Positions 18,029 through 25,611 of a DNA stretch of 38,996 nt are shown one piece after another. The notes beneath the pieces were generated by a model that was given only the letters and a program-made list of their open reading frames with translations, ran no database searches and was not told the DNA's origin. Made by a program: the position numbers and the translations under genes. Within the stretch, counting starts at the first letter, position 1. Every line of letters begins with the position of its first letter. Source of the stretch: JANMZO01 sp031383405 (GTDB taxonomy: Bacteria; Actinomycetota; Acidimicrobiia; Acidimicrobiales; JANYDT01); NCBI GenBank assembly GCA_031383405.1, contig JANMZO010000086.1:1-38996 (forward strand). Reading direction: 5' to 3'.

Positions 18029-18436
18029 TCAGCCGCTGATGACGATCGACGAACCCAGAACGAGGTCGGCCTTCGTCGGACTGGCGAACACCACGTTCTG
18101 CGTCGTGGCGCTGCCAAGGGTCACCTCGGTGGCGGCCGAGAGGGCAACGCCGGTGGCACCGGTCAACTCGACCTTCATGACCTGACCGGCGCAGGCGGGC
18201 GCGATCTTCGACACGATCGCACCGGGAACGAGGAACTTCTGGGTGGCGGCATCGTACGAGGTCGTGTAGCTGATGCTGATCCCGTCGGTGTCACACGCCG
18301 CGACCACAACATTGTCGGCTCCGAGATTCGTGCTCGAAAGGCCGCCGAGGGTGGCCGCCGAAGCGGCGATGATGCCGCCGCCGACGGCGACGGCGACGGT
18401 ACCGGCGGCGATGGCCCGGGCGAGTGATTTCTTCAT
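18029..18436 (-). CDS. Small secreted TasA/camelysin-like protein with SipW-dependent type signal
   Basis: The product is 135 residues. It starts MKKSLARAIAAGTVAVAVGG, then a short hydrophobic run and ASAATLGGLSSTNLGADN. The mature part has CDTDGISISYTTSYD and a second cysteine in IAPACAGQVMKVELTG, which could form one disulfide in a beta-sandwich. Signals ending in LGG-type residues followed by an Ala/Asp-rich start are typical of proteins cleaved by SipW-like peptidases in Gram-positive bacteria. These proteins include fibre or matrix subunits, but actinobacterial members are poorly studied. A strong Shine-Dalgarno (agaggagaacacc) precedes the ATG. The likely location is the cell surface or matrix, and the signal peptidase two genes downstream is the probable processing enzyme. 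Confidence 0.65.
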   Translation of the reverse strand: MKKSLARAIAAGTVAVAVGGGIIAASAATLGGLSSTNLGADNVVVAACDTDGISISYTTSYDAATQKFLVPGAIVSKIAPACAGQVMKVELTGATGVALSAATEVTLGSATTQNVVFASPTKADLVLGSSIVISG

Positions 18437-18597
18437 GGTGTTCTCCTCTATTTGGATGCGGGCAGGCCACGACGGATTGCCCTGCAGATCACACTGAGGG
18501 AGCGGGGTTCGCGACGGGGTGCCGGTTCGGTAGCAATCCGGTTGCAGCTCAGCCCGGGCCGGGGCAGAGGCTGACCGGACCCCCGAACGGTGGGTCG

Positions 18598-19290
18598 TTA
18601 CCTGACGGTCGTGCGGAACCGGTAGCCGAAGCCCCGGACGGCCTGGATCGGCGACGTCGACGGGTCAGCGGCAACCAGCTTGCGTCGGAGGCGCGCCACC
18701 ACGAACTTCACGCGATCGGGACCGATGCAGGTCGGTTCGTTCCAAGCAAGCTCCAACAGCTGCTCGTGCGAGAGCACCTGGTTCGCGTGACGCACCAGGG
18801 CCACCAGCAACCGGTGCTCCAAGGGCGTGAGCGCGACCTCGGCACCCTCGACGGTGACCCGGTGGCGGACGAAATCAACCGCGATAGGCCCGTCGGTGAA
18901 GATCTCGACGGGTTCGGGCCGACCCCACAGCTGGCGCCGCAGTGAAGCGTTCACCCGGGCCAGGAGCTCGACCCGCCCGAACGGCTTCGTGACATAGTCA
19001 TCGGCCCCGGCATCGAGACCTCGTGCCTTGTCGGTCTCCAGACCACGGGCGGTCAGCATCACGACCGGCAGGTCGGACATCTCGCGGATCCGCTCCAGCA
19101 CCGCCCAGCCGTCGATATCCGGAAGCCCCACGTCGAGCAGCACCAGATCCGGCCGGTGTTGGTGGAACATCCGCACGCCGTTGCGGCCGTCGCAGGCATC
19201 GAGGACCCGGTGGCCGCCGCGTTCGAGTACGACACGCAGCAACGTGCGAAGGTCGGCCTCGTCTTCGATGACCAGGATGTTCGCGCTCAT
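18598..19290 (-). CDS. OmpR-family response regulator
   Basis: The 230-residue protein has an N-terminal receiver domain: acidic pocket IEDEAD (residues 8-13), phospho-acceptor D53 in LVLLDVGLPDIDG, VVMLTARG and the switch lysine in DDYVTKPFG. The C-terminal winged helix has LTPLEHRLLVALV, VLSHEQLLELAW, VKFVVARLRRKL and AVRGFGYRF. It is a typical DNA-binding transcription factor phosphorylated by its partner kinase. The ATG overlaps the kinase stop (ATGA), so the two form an operon. The next gene on this strand begins 161 bp downstream (18436), so the regulator could control the secreted-protein genes; this is inference from proximity. Confidence 0.93.
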   Translation of the reverse strand: MSANILVIEDEADLRTLLRVVLERGGHRVLDACDGRNGVRMFHQHRPDLVLLDVGLPDIDGWAVLERIREMSDLPVVMLTARGLETDKARGLDAGADDYVTKPFGRVELLARVNASLRRQLWGRPEPVEIFTDGPIAVDFVRHRVTVEGAEVALTPLEHRLLVALVRHANQVLSHEQLLELAWNEPTCIGPDRVKFVVARLRRKLVAADPSTSPIQAVRGFGYRFRTTVR

Positions 19291-21503
19291 GGCACCCGGG
19301 CCGGGGCGGGTGGTAACGGGCCAGACGCGGACTCCCGGTCGGGGAGCTCCACCGTGAAAACGGTCCCCCCTTCGTTGGCTGCCACGCCGATCGAGCCACC
19401 GTGGAGTTCGACGATGCCCCGGGCGATCGCCAGACCGAGTCCGCTGCCCGGATACTGACGCAACCGGGTGTTGGAGCCCCGGAAGAACCGGTCGAACAGC
19501 CGGTCGATGTCCTCGGCCGGGATGCCGATGCCGGTGTCGGCGACACGGATGACCCAGCTGCCGGCGAGGCGTTCGGTCGACACCGTTATCCGGCCCCCCT
19601 CGTCGGTGAACTTCAACGCGTTGGAAACCAGGTTGCGGATGACCTGGTCGAACCGGCTCCGGTCGATCATGGCCGACCCGGGGGCGCCCGACAGCTCGAC
19701 GGCCACATGGACCCGCTTCGACGCCGCTTCGGGCCGGAACGTGTTCACCACCTCACCGACGAGATCCGCGAGCACCGTCGGTCGGGGGTCGATCCCGTGG
19801 GCGCCCGATTCCAGACGGGAGATCAGCAACAGGTCTTCCACCAGTTCGAGCAGACGCTGACTGTTGCGGAAGACGATCTCGAGGAATTCCTGCTGGTCGG
19901 GACGGAAGCCCGCCCGGTCGTCGAGAAGCAGTTCGGCGAAACCCACGATCGATGCCAGTGGCGTCCGCAACTCGTGCGATACCGTGGCCACGAACTGGCT
20001 CTTCAGCTCGTCGATCTCCAGCAGCGACCGGTTCTGCTCCTGGGTGGAGCGTCGGAGGGCCTGCTCGCGCTCAAGGATGGTCTGGCGTTGTTCGTCGAGC
20101 AGCGATCGCTGGGTGACATCGCGGTAGATCCAGAGGTGGGCGTTCTTGAGTTCCGTGCCCTTCATCCGCGGTTCTTCCCGCCGTTCCCGTCTGACGGGGG
20201 TGTAGTCACGTTCGAGCGTGCGCCCGTCGGTCATGCGGAGCAGGTCCCCGACCCGCCGGACCTTCCCGGCATAGGCCGACTCGACCCCACGGCGGAATCC
20301 CTCGCCGTCGAGCACGACCTGCTCGGCGTGGGCACGAATGTCGGTGGACGACATCCCCACGAGTTCGTCCGGAGAACATTCGTAGCGGAACATGTCACAG
20401 AAGGGTTCATTCGCGAAGACGATCCGCAGGTCGGCATCCACGAACAGCACCCCGGTCTGCAGGCTCCCGAGAAGCGCGTTCATCTCGCCGGTGCGCTCAC
20501 GCAGCACCCGCTCCGCTTGCCGGCGGGCGGTGACGTCGCGCGAGGTGAGCAGGATCGCGGCGATGACGGGATCGTCGAGGAGATTGTCGCCCACGGTTTC
20601 GAGGATCCGGTAGCTCCCGTCTGCGGCCCGGACCCGCAGATCCACCGGCTCGTCCGGTCCGCGGCGCCCCTCGATGATTTCCTGCAGCGAGAGCCCGGCC
20701 AGCTCGACGTCGTCGGGATGCAGCAGGGAGAACACCCCCGTGGGCGGATCGATCCCCGGGGTGTAACCGAGCAGGCGCGTACCGCCCGGGCTCGATGAAA
20801 TCCAGGAGCCGTCGCGACCGAGCAGGGTGATGATATCGGTGAGGTGCGAGGTGATGGCGGCCAGCCGACTCTCCGAACGCGCCCGCTCCGCCTCGGCGGA
20901 CCGCCGCTCACGATGGGCACGGTAGCCGTCGATGAGATTCCCCACCGCGACCGTGAACGGTTCGAGAAAGGCGACGACCTCGCCGTCGTATCCCCCGGCG
21001 CGATTTGACACGGCGATCTGCCCCACCAGTTGCGACCCCCGCAGGACCGGTAATGCCAGGTACGCGTCGAGCGGCGGGTGCCCTCCAGGCCGACCCGAGG
21101 ACCGCGGATCGTTGGCCAGGTCGTTCGCGATGACGACCCGCCCACCCTCCAGCAGCCCCCAGCCGAACAAGGTGTCGAGATTGCGGAACTGCAGTCCTTC
21201 GCCCCGCACGACGTGCTCCTCGTAAAGGTTCCTGGTGTCCTGATCCCAGCTGATGTCAGTGATTGCCCGGGTCTGCAGGTAGGGAGCCCCGGCATCGTCG
21301 AACAGCACCTCGCCGATGTAGCCGTACTCGCTGCCACTGAGGGTCAGGAGGTCGTCGAGAAGCGACCGGAAGAGTTCGTTCGGATCGGCATCGTGGTATA
21401 CGAGACCGGCCGCACGGGTCACGGCCGCCAGCAGTTGCGCGGTCGGCGTGATCTGCGTTGTGTACGTGGCGACAGCCCGCTCGAACGGTTCGGTCTCGGT
21501 CAT
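19287..21503 (-). CDS. Cytosolic GAF-PAS-PAS sensor histidine kinase
   Basis: From ATG 21503, with a clear Shine-Dalgarno (gaggaggaagcc), the product is 738 residues and has no membrane span. Order: GAF domain (about 20-190; SGSEYGYIGEV, RVVIANDLANDPRS, LALPVLRGSQLVGQIAVSNR), first PAS (about 215-325; LLGYTPGIDPP, LLHPDDVELAG), second PAS (about 340-470; GVLFVDADLRIVFANEPFCDMF). A coiled linker leads to the HisKA H-box FVATVSHELRTPLASIVGF. The ATPase domain has NLVSNALKFTDEGG, VADTGIGIPAED and GSGLGLAIARGIVELHGG. Being cytosolic, it probably senses a small molecule, redox or gas signal. It is translationally coupled to the response regulator. The longer open frame to 21713 is rejected because the ribosome site is at 21503. 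Confidence 0.93.
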   Translation of the reverse strand: MTETEPFERAVATYTTQITPTAQLLAAVTRAAGLVYHDADPNELFRSLLDDLLTLSGSEYGYIGEVLFDDAGAPYLQTRAITDISWDQDTRNLYEEHVVRGEGLQFRNLDTLFGWGLLEGGRVVIANDLANDPRSSGRPGGHPPLDAYLALPVLRGSQLVGQIAVSNRAGGYDGEVVAFLEPFTVAVGNLIDGYRAHRERRSAEAERARSESRLAAITSHLTDIITLLGRDGSWISSSPGGTRLLGYTPGIDPPTGVFSLLHPDDVELAGLSLQEIIEGRRGPDEPVDLRVRAADGSYRILETVGDNLLDDPVIAAILLTSRDVTARRQAERVLRERTGEMNALLGSLQTGVLFVDADLRIVFANEPFCDMFRYECSPDELVGMSSTDIRAHAEQVVLDGEGFRRGVESAYAGKVRRVGDLLRMTDGRTLERDYTPVRRERREEPRMKGTELKNAHLWIYRDVTQRSLLDEQRQTILEREQALRRSTQEQNRSLLEIDELKSQFVATVSHELRTPLASIVGFAELLLDDRAGFRPDQQEFLEIVFRNSQRLLELVEDLLLISRLESGAHGIDPRPTVLADLVGEVVNTFRPEAASKRVHVAVELSGAPGSAMIDRSRFDQVIRNLVSNALKFTDEGGRITVSTERLAGSWVIRVADTGIGIPAEDIDRLFDRFFRGSNTRLRQYPGSGLGLAIARGIVELHGGSIGVAANEGGTVFTVELPDRESASGPLPPAPARVP

Positions 21504-21610
21504 GGCTTCCTCCTCACCGACCAACGTAGCCCGGTCGCGGGACCGCCTTCCGCACCTGTCAAAAGTCCCCGGCCGGACGATGGAGTTGCATTTCGGGGCG
21601 GGAAAGCACG

Positions 21611-21643
21611 AGGCCCCGACCTTCTTCAGGACCGGGGCTCGCG
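21611..21643. terminator. Hairpin, possible terminator
   Basis: gaggccccgacc and ggaccggggctc form an interrupted stem around ttcttca, 108 bp upstream of the histidine kinase start. It could end minus-strand transcription entering from the accessory region before the two-component operon. There is no clear T-tract, so this is weak. Confidence 0.35.
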
Positions 21644-21747
21644 TTAAGCATGTCTGGTGGAGATGATGGTGGTTCTCGCGAACATCGAGTGGAAGGTCTG
21701 ACCCGCCCGGCACGGGCCGAACCAGGACTCCGCCCCGCTTGCGCTGC

Positions 21748-22162
21748 CTACTTGTCTGCTAGCGGATTGAGGAACACCCTGCGGCGCGTCTTCGTCGTGG
21801 CGTCGCACCTGGAGCATTCGTGCGTGGTGGTCGGCTCGATCCACCCAGAGCTCGGGCTCAAAAGCGCTCCCCCGCACGCGTGGGATGGCATGGCATGGCG
21901 AGGATAGGGGTCTCGTGGACAAGAGCCCTTTGAACGGCAAGTGCTCGGACCACTGCAATGTCCAGTGCCTCGCATCGCCGTCGAGATACACCGGTCCGTA
22001 GGTTTCATCGAGCACCTGAACGCCGGTGTGGTCCCAAGCGTGCACGTGGATGCCCTCGTCCTCCGGCACTGAGGCGTTGCTCGCGATCGCCGAGTTAGAG
22101 GGCCAGATGGCGATCGCGGAGAACTCCCTTCGATCGAGCCGCAGCAGACGATCGACACGCAC
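21748..22162 (-). pseudogene. Frameshifted remnant of an unrecognised protein gene
   Basis: Two overlapping minus-strand frames together read like one protein. The first (from 22162) gives MRVDRLLRLDRREFSAIAIW ... HVHAWDHTGVQVLDETYGPVYLDG ... RHWTLQWSEHLPFKG. The second, after a shift near 21900, gives LLSPSSGWIEPTTTHECSRC, followed by a basic tail ending LNPLADK before a stop at 21748. The break falls in or near ggcatggcatggcg, a short direct repeat that favours slippage. The first half has protein-like composition; the C-terminal C-x2-C is reminiscent of half a zinc knuckle. No family is recognised. The neighbouring IS elements and decayed DNA support a pseudogene rather than a programmed shift. 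Confidence 0.4.
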
Positions 22163-23270
22163 CGGGCCCGCCGGCCGCTTCAGCCCGAGGGCCTCAAATG
22201 CGTCAAATCATGGATCGGCACGGTGGCTCGCCGAAAGCGCTCGTTCAACTCCGTTGGCGGGTCGTCGCGGAATCATCGCCCGTGCCCGTGCCCGCGGCCA
22301 GGTCGCCGCGGTCGGACGCTGCGCGCATCGACCGTCGGACCCGGTTGTTGGCGGTCGTCGCGAAGGCGGAGTAGCCGCCGCCGCTGACCGGCCCCTGGCA
22401 GTTTTCTCGTGGCCACCTCCGAGCCAGACCCCTCCGGCCCAAACTAAGCGCGCAGACCACCACGACACGAACACACCATCCTCACGGCCCCAGACGAACA
22501 ATCGAGGGCTAGCGCCGGTTGTGCGCCGCTGAGGATACCGAACACTGTGGGCTCGTCTACCCGCCACTCCGCCAACGCGACAGCGCGAGAGCGCAGTAGT
22601 GCTGGCGAATGGGGCGTGGACTGCGTTCTTGATAGTCGACCAAACAATGGCATTGAACCCCTCAATATCTATTCTGCTCGGACGCTACCGCTCTTGCTCT
22701 CGACCCATCGGATTATCTACGCCGATAAATGAACCGACGGTGGCAAGGCCCCGTCGCACCTGGCCGTGATCCTCGAACGAAACTTCTTCACACGAGTAGC
22801 GAGAACGCTGTGGTGCGAGCCGTTACCCAGCGGTGACGCTCGATCGGTCTGAGGACGGTCGAATGAAGCTCCTCATCCTGACGGGCAGGATCGATCCCCG
22901 ACGAAACGAGGCGTACGAGCGAGAGTGAGGCGACCGGTCACAGTGAACTATCTGTCGAATGGTCCATCCAGGCGATGTGTCGTGGTGCTGTTGGGGCGGA
23001 TGCAGCACAGGACCCGCAACGGTGACGACCGACGGCGTCGAGGTGATCCGCGGCGAATCGTTTGCAGCGTGGGCCCAAGCTCCCCGCCGTCTCTTCTCTA
23101 TCTCGAACCGACATTGTCTGAGCGCTGCGCGAGTTGAGACTTCGCGGCGACCGAGCCCAAGAACCGAACGGCGACTCCCCTGCTCATCACCTACGCGCTC
23201 GGCGAGCTAATCAACCGTCTCGTATGCGATGCTCCTGGCGTACCTCGCCGGAGTCTTCTCAATTATCGCT
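22163..23270. other. About 1.1 kb without a coherent gene
   Basis: Only short open frames with skewed composition are present on both strands, none with a recognisable domain or ribosome site. A few fragments look like protein remnants, for example MKLLILTGRIDPRR at 22863 (+) and GVEVIRGESFAAWAQAPRRL near 23036 (+). The stretch lies between the kinase operon and the first IS6-type element, and reads as decayed accessory DNA. Confidence 0.5.
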
Positions 23271-23908
23271 GGCTCTGTTGCATTGAGCGTGGCTGTTGGT
23301 TGTCGATAAGGGTGTCGTGATGAAGCATCGTGGTGGTTGTCGGGTTCGTCCGGTTGGTTTGTCGGCGTTCGCGGGTTTTCGGTTCCCACCGGAGGTGATC
23401 ATGCTCACGGTCCGCTGGTATCTCCGCTACAACCTTTCTTACCGTGACCTCGAAGAACTTCTCGTCGAGCGAGGTGTCGACGTTGATCACGTCACGTTGT
23501 ATCGGTGGGTTCAACGCTTCACACCGCTACCAATCTACGCAGCACGGCCTTGCCAACATGCGGTTGGTCGTCGTTGGTTCGTTGACGAAACGTACGTGAA
23601 AGTCGCAGGCGTGTGGCGCTACGTCTATCGTGCGATCGACAACGAAGGCCAAGTGATTGACGTGTTCGTGTCGTCGAAACGAGACATCGCTGCAGCAACG
23701 AAGTTCTTCGCCGGCGCGCTTCTCGTGCATGGCCGACCAGTTGAGGTTGTGTACGGACAAGGCGGCAGCGTTAGCGAACGTGATCGAGAAACTCTTACCA
23801 ACGGTGCATCACAACACAGACCAGTACGCGAACAACCGTGTCGAGTGTGACCACGGCCGATTGAAAGCGCGCTTACGACCAATGCGAGGACTAAAAACCG
23901 ACCATGGC
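23271..23908 (+). mobile_element. IS6-family element copy 1, 3'-truncated and frameshifted
   Basis: The left end ggctctgttgca at 23271-23282 is a typical IS6/IS26-like terminal repeat. The body matches copies 2 (27640) and 3 (38639) almost throughout, and is closest to copy 3. Similarity stops at 23908, exactly where another inverted-repeat element begins, and no right end is found nearby. It lies in the same orientation as the other two copies. Confidence 0.85.
23320..23908 (+). pseudogene. IS6-family transposase, broken
   Basis: The frame from ATG 23320 reads like the intact copy at 27700: FAGFRFPPEVIMLTVRWYLR, RDLEELLVERGVDVDHVTLY and RRWFVDETYVKV with the first catalytic Asp. One extra base near 23748-23755 then shifts the frame just before the second Asp motif (TDKA). 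The shifted frame carries on with ALANVIEKLLPTVHHNTDQY and NNRVECDHGRLKARLRP, which holds the catalytic Glu, until the truncation point. Without the right end and with the frame broken, this copy should be inactive on its own. Confidence 0.85.
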
Positions 23909-24194
23909 GGGGTGGTGGTAACGGATGTGTCATGAGGTGCAAGGCTTAGAGTGGCGAGAATGGTGGGATGAGTTCTCAAGGCATTGATCGGGTGACCACA
24001 GAATTCGGATGTTGTCGTACGCTTAGCCTACGTTTGTGCTGGTCACGGCGTTGAGAAAAACCTGGCCACGTGAAGTCGAACTGCGCTAGCGGCCCGAGCC
24101 TGTGAGCAGGGGGAAATGCGTCCTTAACGTACTTTGAATTCCGAATTCTGTGACGACCCGGTTACCACGACCCCACATCTGTTACCACCACCCC
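23909..24194. mobile_element. 286-bp inverted-repeat element (internally deleted IS or MITE-like)
   Basis: The ends 23909-23929 and 24174-24194 are inverted repeats matching at 20 of 21 bases (outer part ggggtggtggtaac). Inside them a second inverted pair occurs: cacagaattcgga (23997-24009) and its perfect complement at 24140-24152. The right end also repeats the outer motif directly (gttaccacgacccc, gttaccaccacccc). From ATG 23968 a short frame MSSQGIDRVTTEFG resembles the start of a transposase and ends after 28 codons. The likely reading is an IS that lost most of its transposase gene, inserted into IS6 copy 1. The family is not assigned. Confidence 0.65.
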
Positions 24195-24195
24195 T

Positions 24196-24246
24196 CACTC
24201 ACATTCCGGGTTGATCCACTCACAATGTGGGCGTATGATCATGGCC
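24196..24246 (+). promoter_or_regulatory. Promoter with candidate operator for the MNT/HEPN pair
   Basis: TTGATC (24211-24216) and TATGAT (24234-24239) are separated by 17 bp. Transcription would start at about 24246-24247, where the ATG is, so the message should be leaderless. CACTCACA occurs at 24196-24203 and 24217-24224, 21 bp apart (two helical turns), and CCAC...GTGG forms a small dyad in the spacer. The first gene encodes a helix-turn-helix domain, so autorepression is plausible. Confidence 0.6.
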
Positions 24247-24813
24247 ATGGCTGAGCCCGCTGTCGCCCTCCTGCCGATGTTCAGGTCGAAGCATCAGATG
24301 CAGATCCTCGCTGAAGTGTTCTGGGGTGCGGCCAACTCGACGGGCACCGAGCTGGCTCGGCGCACCGGCATCCCCCAGCAGACCGTGGCGCGCGAGGTGG
24401 CCCGCCTCGAGCAGGCCGGGGTGCTGATCACCGAGCAGGTCGGCACGGCCAAGACCATTCGCCCCGCATCGGATCTGCCCTATGGGCCGGTGTTGCGGCA
24501 GTTGCTGGCCTACGTAGGCGGAGTGATCCCGATGCTGGCGCGTAAGTTCGGCGACGACCCGGCGATCAGCGAGGTATTCATTTTCGGTTCGTGGGCTGCG
24601 CGCTACCGCGACGAGGCCGGTGCGCCGCCCAACGATGTCGACGTGGCCGTCGTCTCCGAATCGCTCACGCGTTTCGATCTCGCCGAGGTGCGCCTCGACC
24701 TCGAGCACGAGTCGAAGCTGTCGATCAACCTCTTCGTCTTCGAACCCGACAACGAGCGGCTGCCCGAGCTGCGCACCGGCGGCGTGCCGGTGTTCGAGCG
24801 GGTGACGGCATGA
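24247..24813 (+). CDS. Winged-helix / nucleotidyltransferase protein (MNT-type antitoxin candidate)
   Basis: The 188-residue product from ATG 24247 has two domains. Residues ~1-75 form a winged helix-turn-helix (FRSKHQMQILAEVFWG, GTELARRTGIPQQTVAREVARLEQAG). Residues ~95-188 are a minimal nucleotidyltransferase: VFIFGSWAARYRDE, then NDVDVAVVSESL with the two metal-binding Asp, and a later Asp/Glu in SINLFVFEPDN. MntA-type proteins neutralise HEPN RNase toxins by AMPylation; the HTH fusion suggests it also regulates transcription. It overlaps the downstream HEPN-like gene by ATGA. The start is set by the -10 box; the longer frame from 24211 would begin in the -35 box. Confidence 0.75.
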   Translation: MAEPAVALLPMFRSKHQMQILAEVFWGAANSTGTELARRTGIPQQTVAREVARLEQAGVLITEQVGTAKTIRPASDLPYGPVLRQLLAYVGGVIPMLARKFGDDPAISEVFIFGSWAARYRDEAGAPPNDVDVAVVSESLTRFDLAEVRLDLEHESKLSINLFVFEPDNERLPELRTGGVPVFERVTA

Positions 24814-25292
24814 GGGCCGGCCGCCCGGCGAGCCTCGATGAGCTCCGCCGCGATCGCATGCACCAGGTCGCAGGCAGCGCGACCGATCGGGCCAAGGCTG
24901 CACGGGCAACGTTCGGTCAGGCCCGCGACTTTCGTCGCGCTGCTGTCGGCAATCTGGCCGAAGTCTTGGTGTTGCTTGCGATCTCCGCGTTGCACGAGTC
25001 CGCCCGTCTGGCCGTGACGGCGTTGGCAGCACTCGATGGCTACCGCTTCTCCAACACCGCCGGCGCCCACGAAGCCGTCGTCGACTACGCCTTCGCCATC
25101 CAGCTCGTCGACCGCCCGCAGTACGCACAGCTCGACCAGCTGCGCGACCTTCGCCACCAGGTCAACTATCCCGAAGACCTCATCGCACCGTCACCTCGTG
25201 AGGTCGAGCAATACAGCCAGCTGGTTGATACGATCCTCGCTCCCGCCGAGAAGAAGCTGCCGACACGCCGCATCCCGCCTCCGCCCAGGTGA
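24810..25292 (+). CDS. HEPN-like protein paired with the nucleotidyltransferase
   Basis: The product is 160 residues, mostly helical: LDELRRDRMHQVAGSATDRA, FGQARDFRRAAVGNLAEVLV, SALHESARLAVTALAALDGY and YAQLDQLRDLRHQVNYPEDL. The last resembles the LRxxR(N/H)xxxY-type HEPN active segment; the spacing differs slightly from the classic R-x4-6-H motif, so activity is uncertain. HEPN proteins coupled to MNT partners act as RNase toxins or stress and anti-phage modules. The ATG overlaps the stop of the MNT gene. The pair sits between two IS6-type copies, which agrees with horizontal transfer. Confidence 0.65.
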   Translation: MRAGRPASLDELRRDRMHQVAGSATDRAKAARATFGQARDFRRAAVGNLAEVLVLLAISALHESARLAVTALAALDGYRFSNTAGAHEAVVDYAFAIQLVDRPQYAQLDQLRDLRHQVNYPEDLIAPSPREVEQYSQLVDTILAPAEKKLPTRRIPPPPR

Positions 25293-25312
25293 CCAACCGA
25301 GGCTCTCGTCGA

Positions 25313-25513
25313 GGAGAGCGTGACAAAACGGGGGAGGTTTGAGGTTCGAGCGTCGTGACCTGGCAATCGCATCGGCCGTTCACCGCACTCACCGGCACCA
25401 AAGCCAACCACCCGCCTAAGCTTTGAGCGTCGGGCCAAATCTTGGTCGTAGCTCCCTCAAACACCTCGTTGTCGGTCCATCTCATTGCCCTCCCCCGAAT
25501 TGTCACGCTCTCC
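25313..25513. repeat. 201-bp MITE-like element with 25-bp terminal inverted repeats
   Basis: Ends 25313-25337 and 25489-25513 are inverted copies matching at 23 of 25 bases (ggagagcgtgacaa at the outer edge, cgggggagg inside). The interior has no recognisable gene, although a minus-strand frame begins just inside the right repeat after a gggggaggg ribosome-like site (MRWTDNEVFEG...). No target duplication is obvious. The rest of 25293-25611 shows nothing else. Confidence 0.6.
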
Positions 25514-25611
25514 CGTGAACAAGCTCGCGCAGTAGGGGCCGAACGAGCCCGTGACGGTCCAGTTCTACGCGGCAGCAACGCACGTTCGCCGCTCGGCTGC
25601 CTGGCAACGCC

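Noticed and set aside
19401..20798. 465-codon plus-strand frame opposite the histidine kinase
   Set aside because: A high-GC antisense shadow; all kinase motifs are on the minus strand.
22208..22567. Short frames around 22.2-22.6 kb
   Set aside because: Skewed composition, no domain, no ribosome site and several overlapping alternatives; treated as non-coding.
25180..25578. 132-codon minus-strand frame over the MITE-like element
   Set aside because: It spans both terminal repeats and the antisense of the HEPN gene end, so it is probably fortuitous, although its start follows a ribosome-like site.
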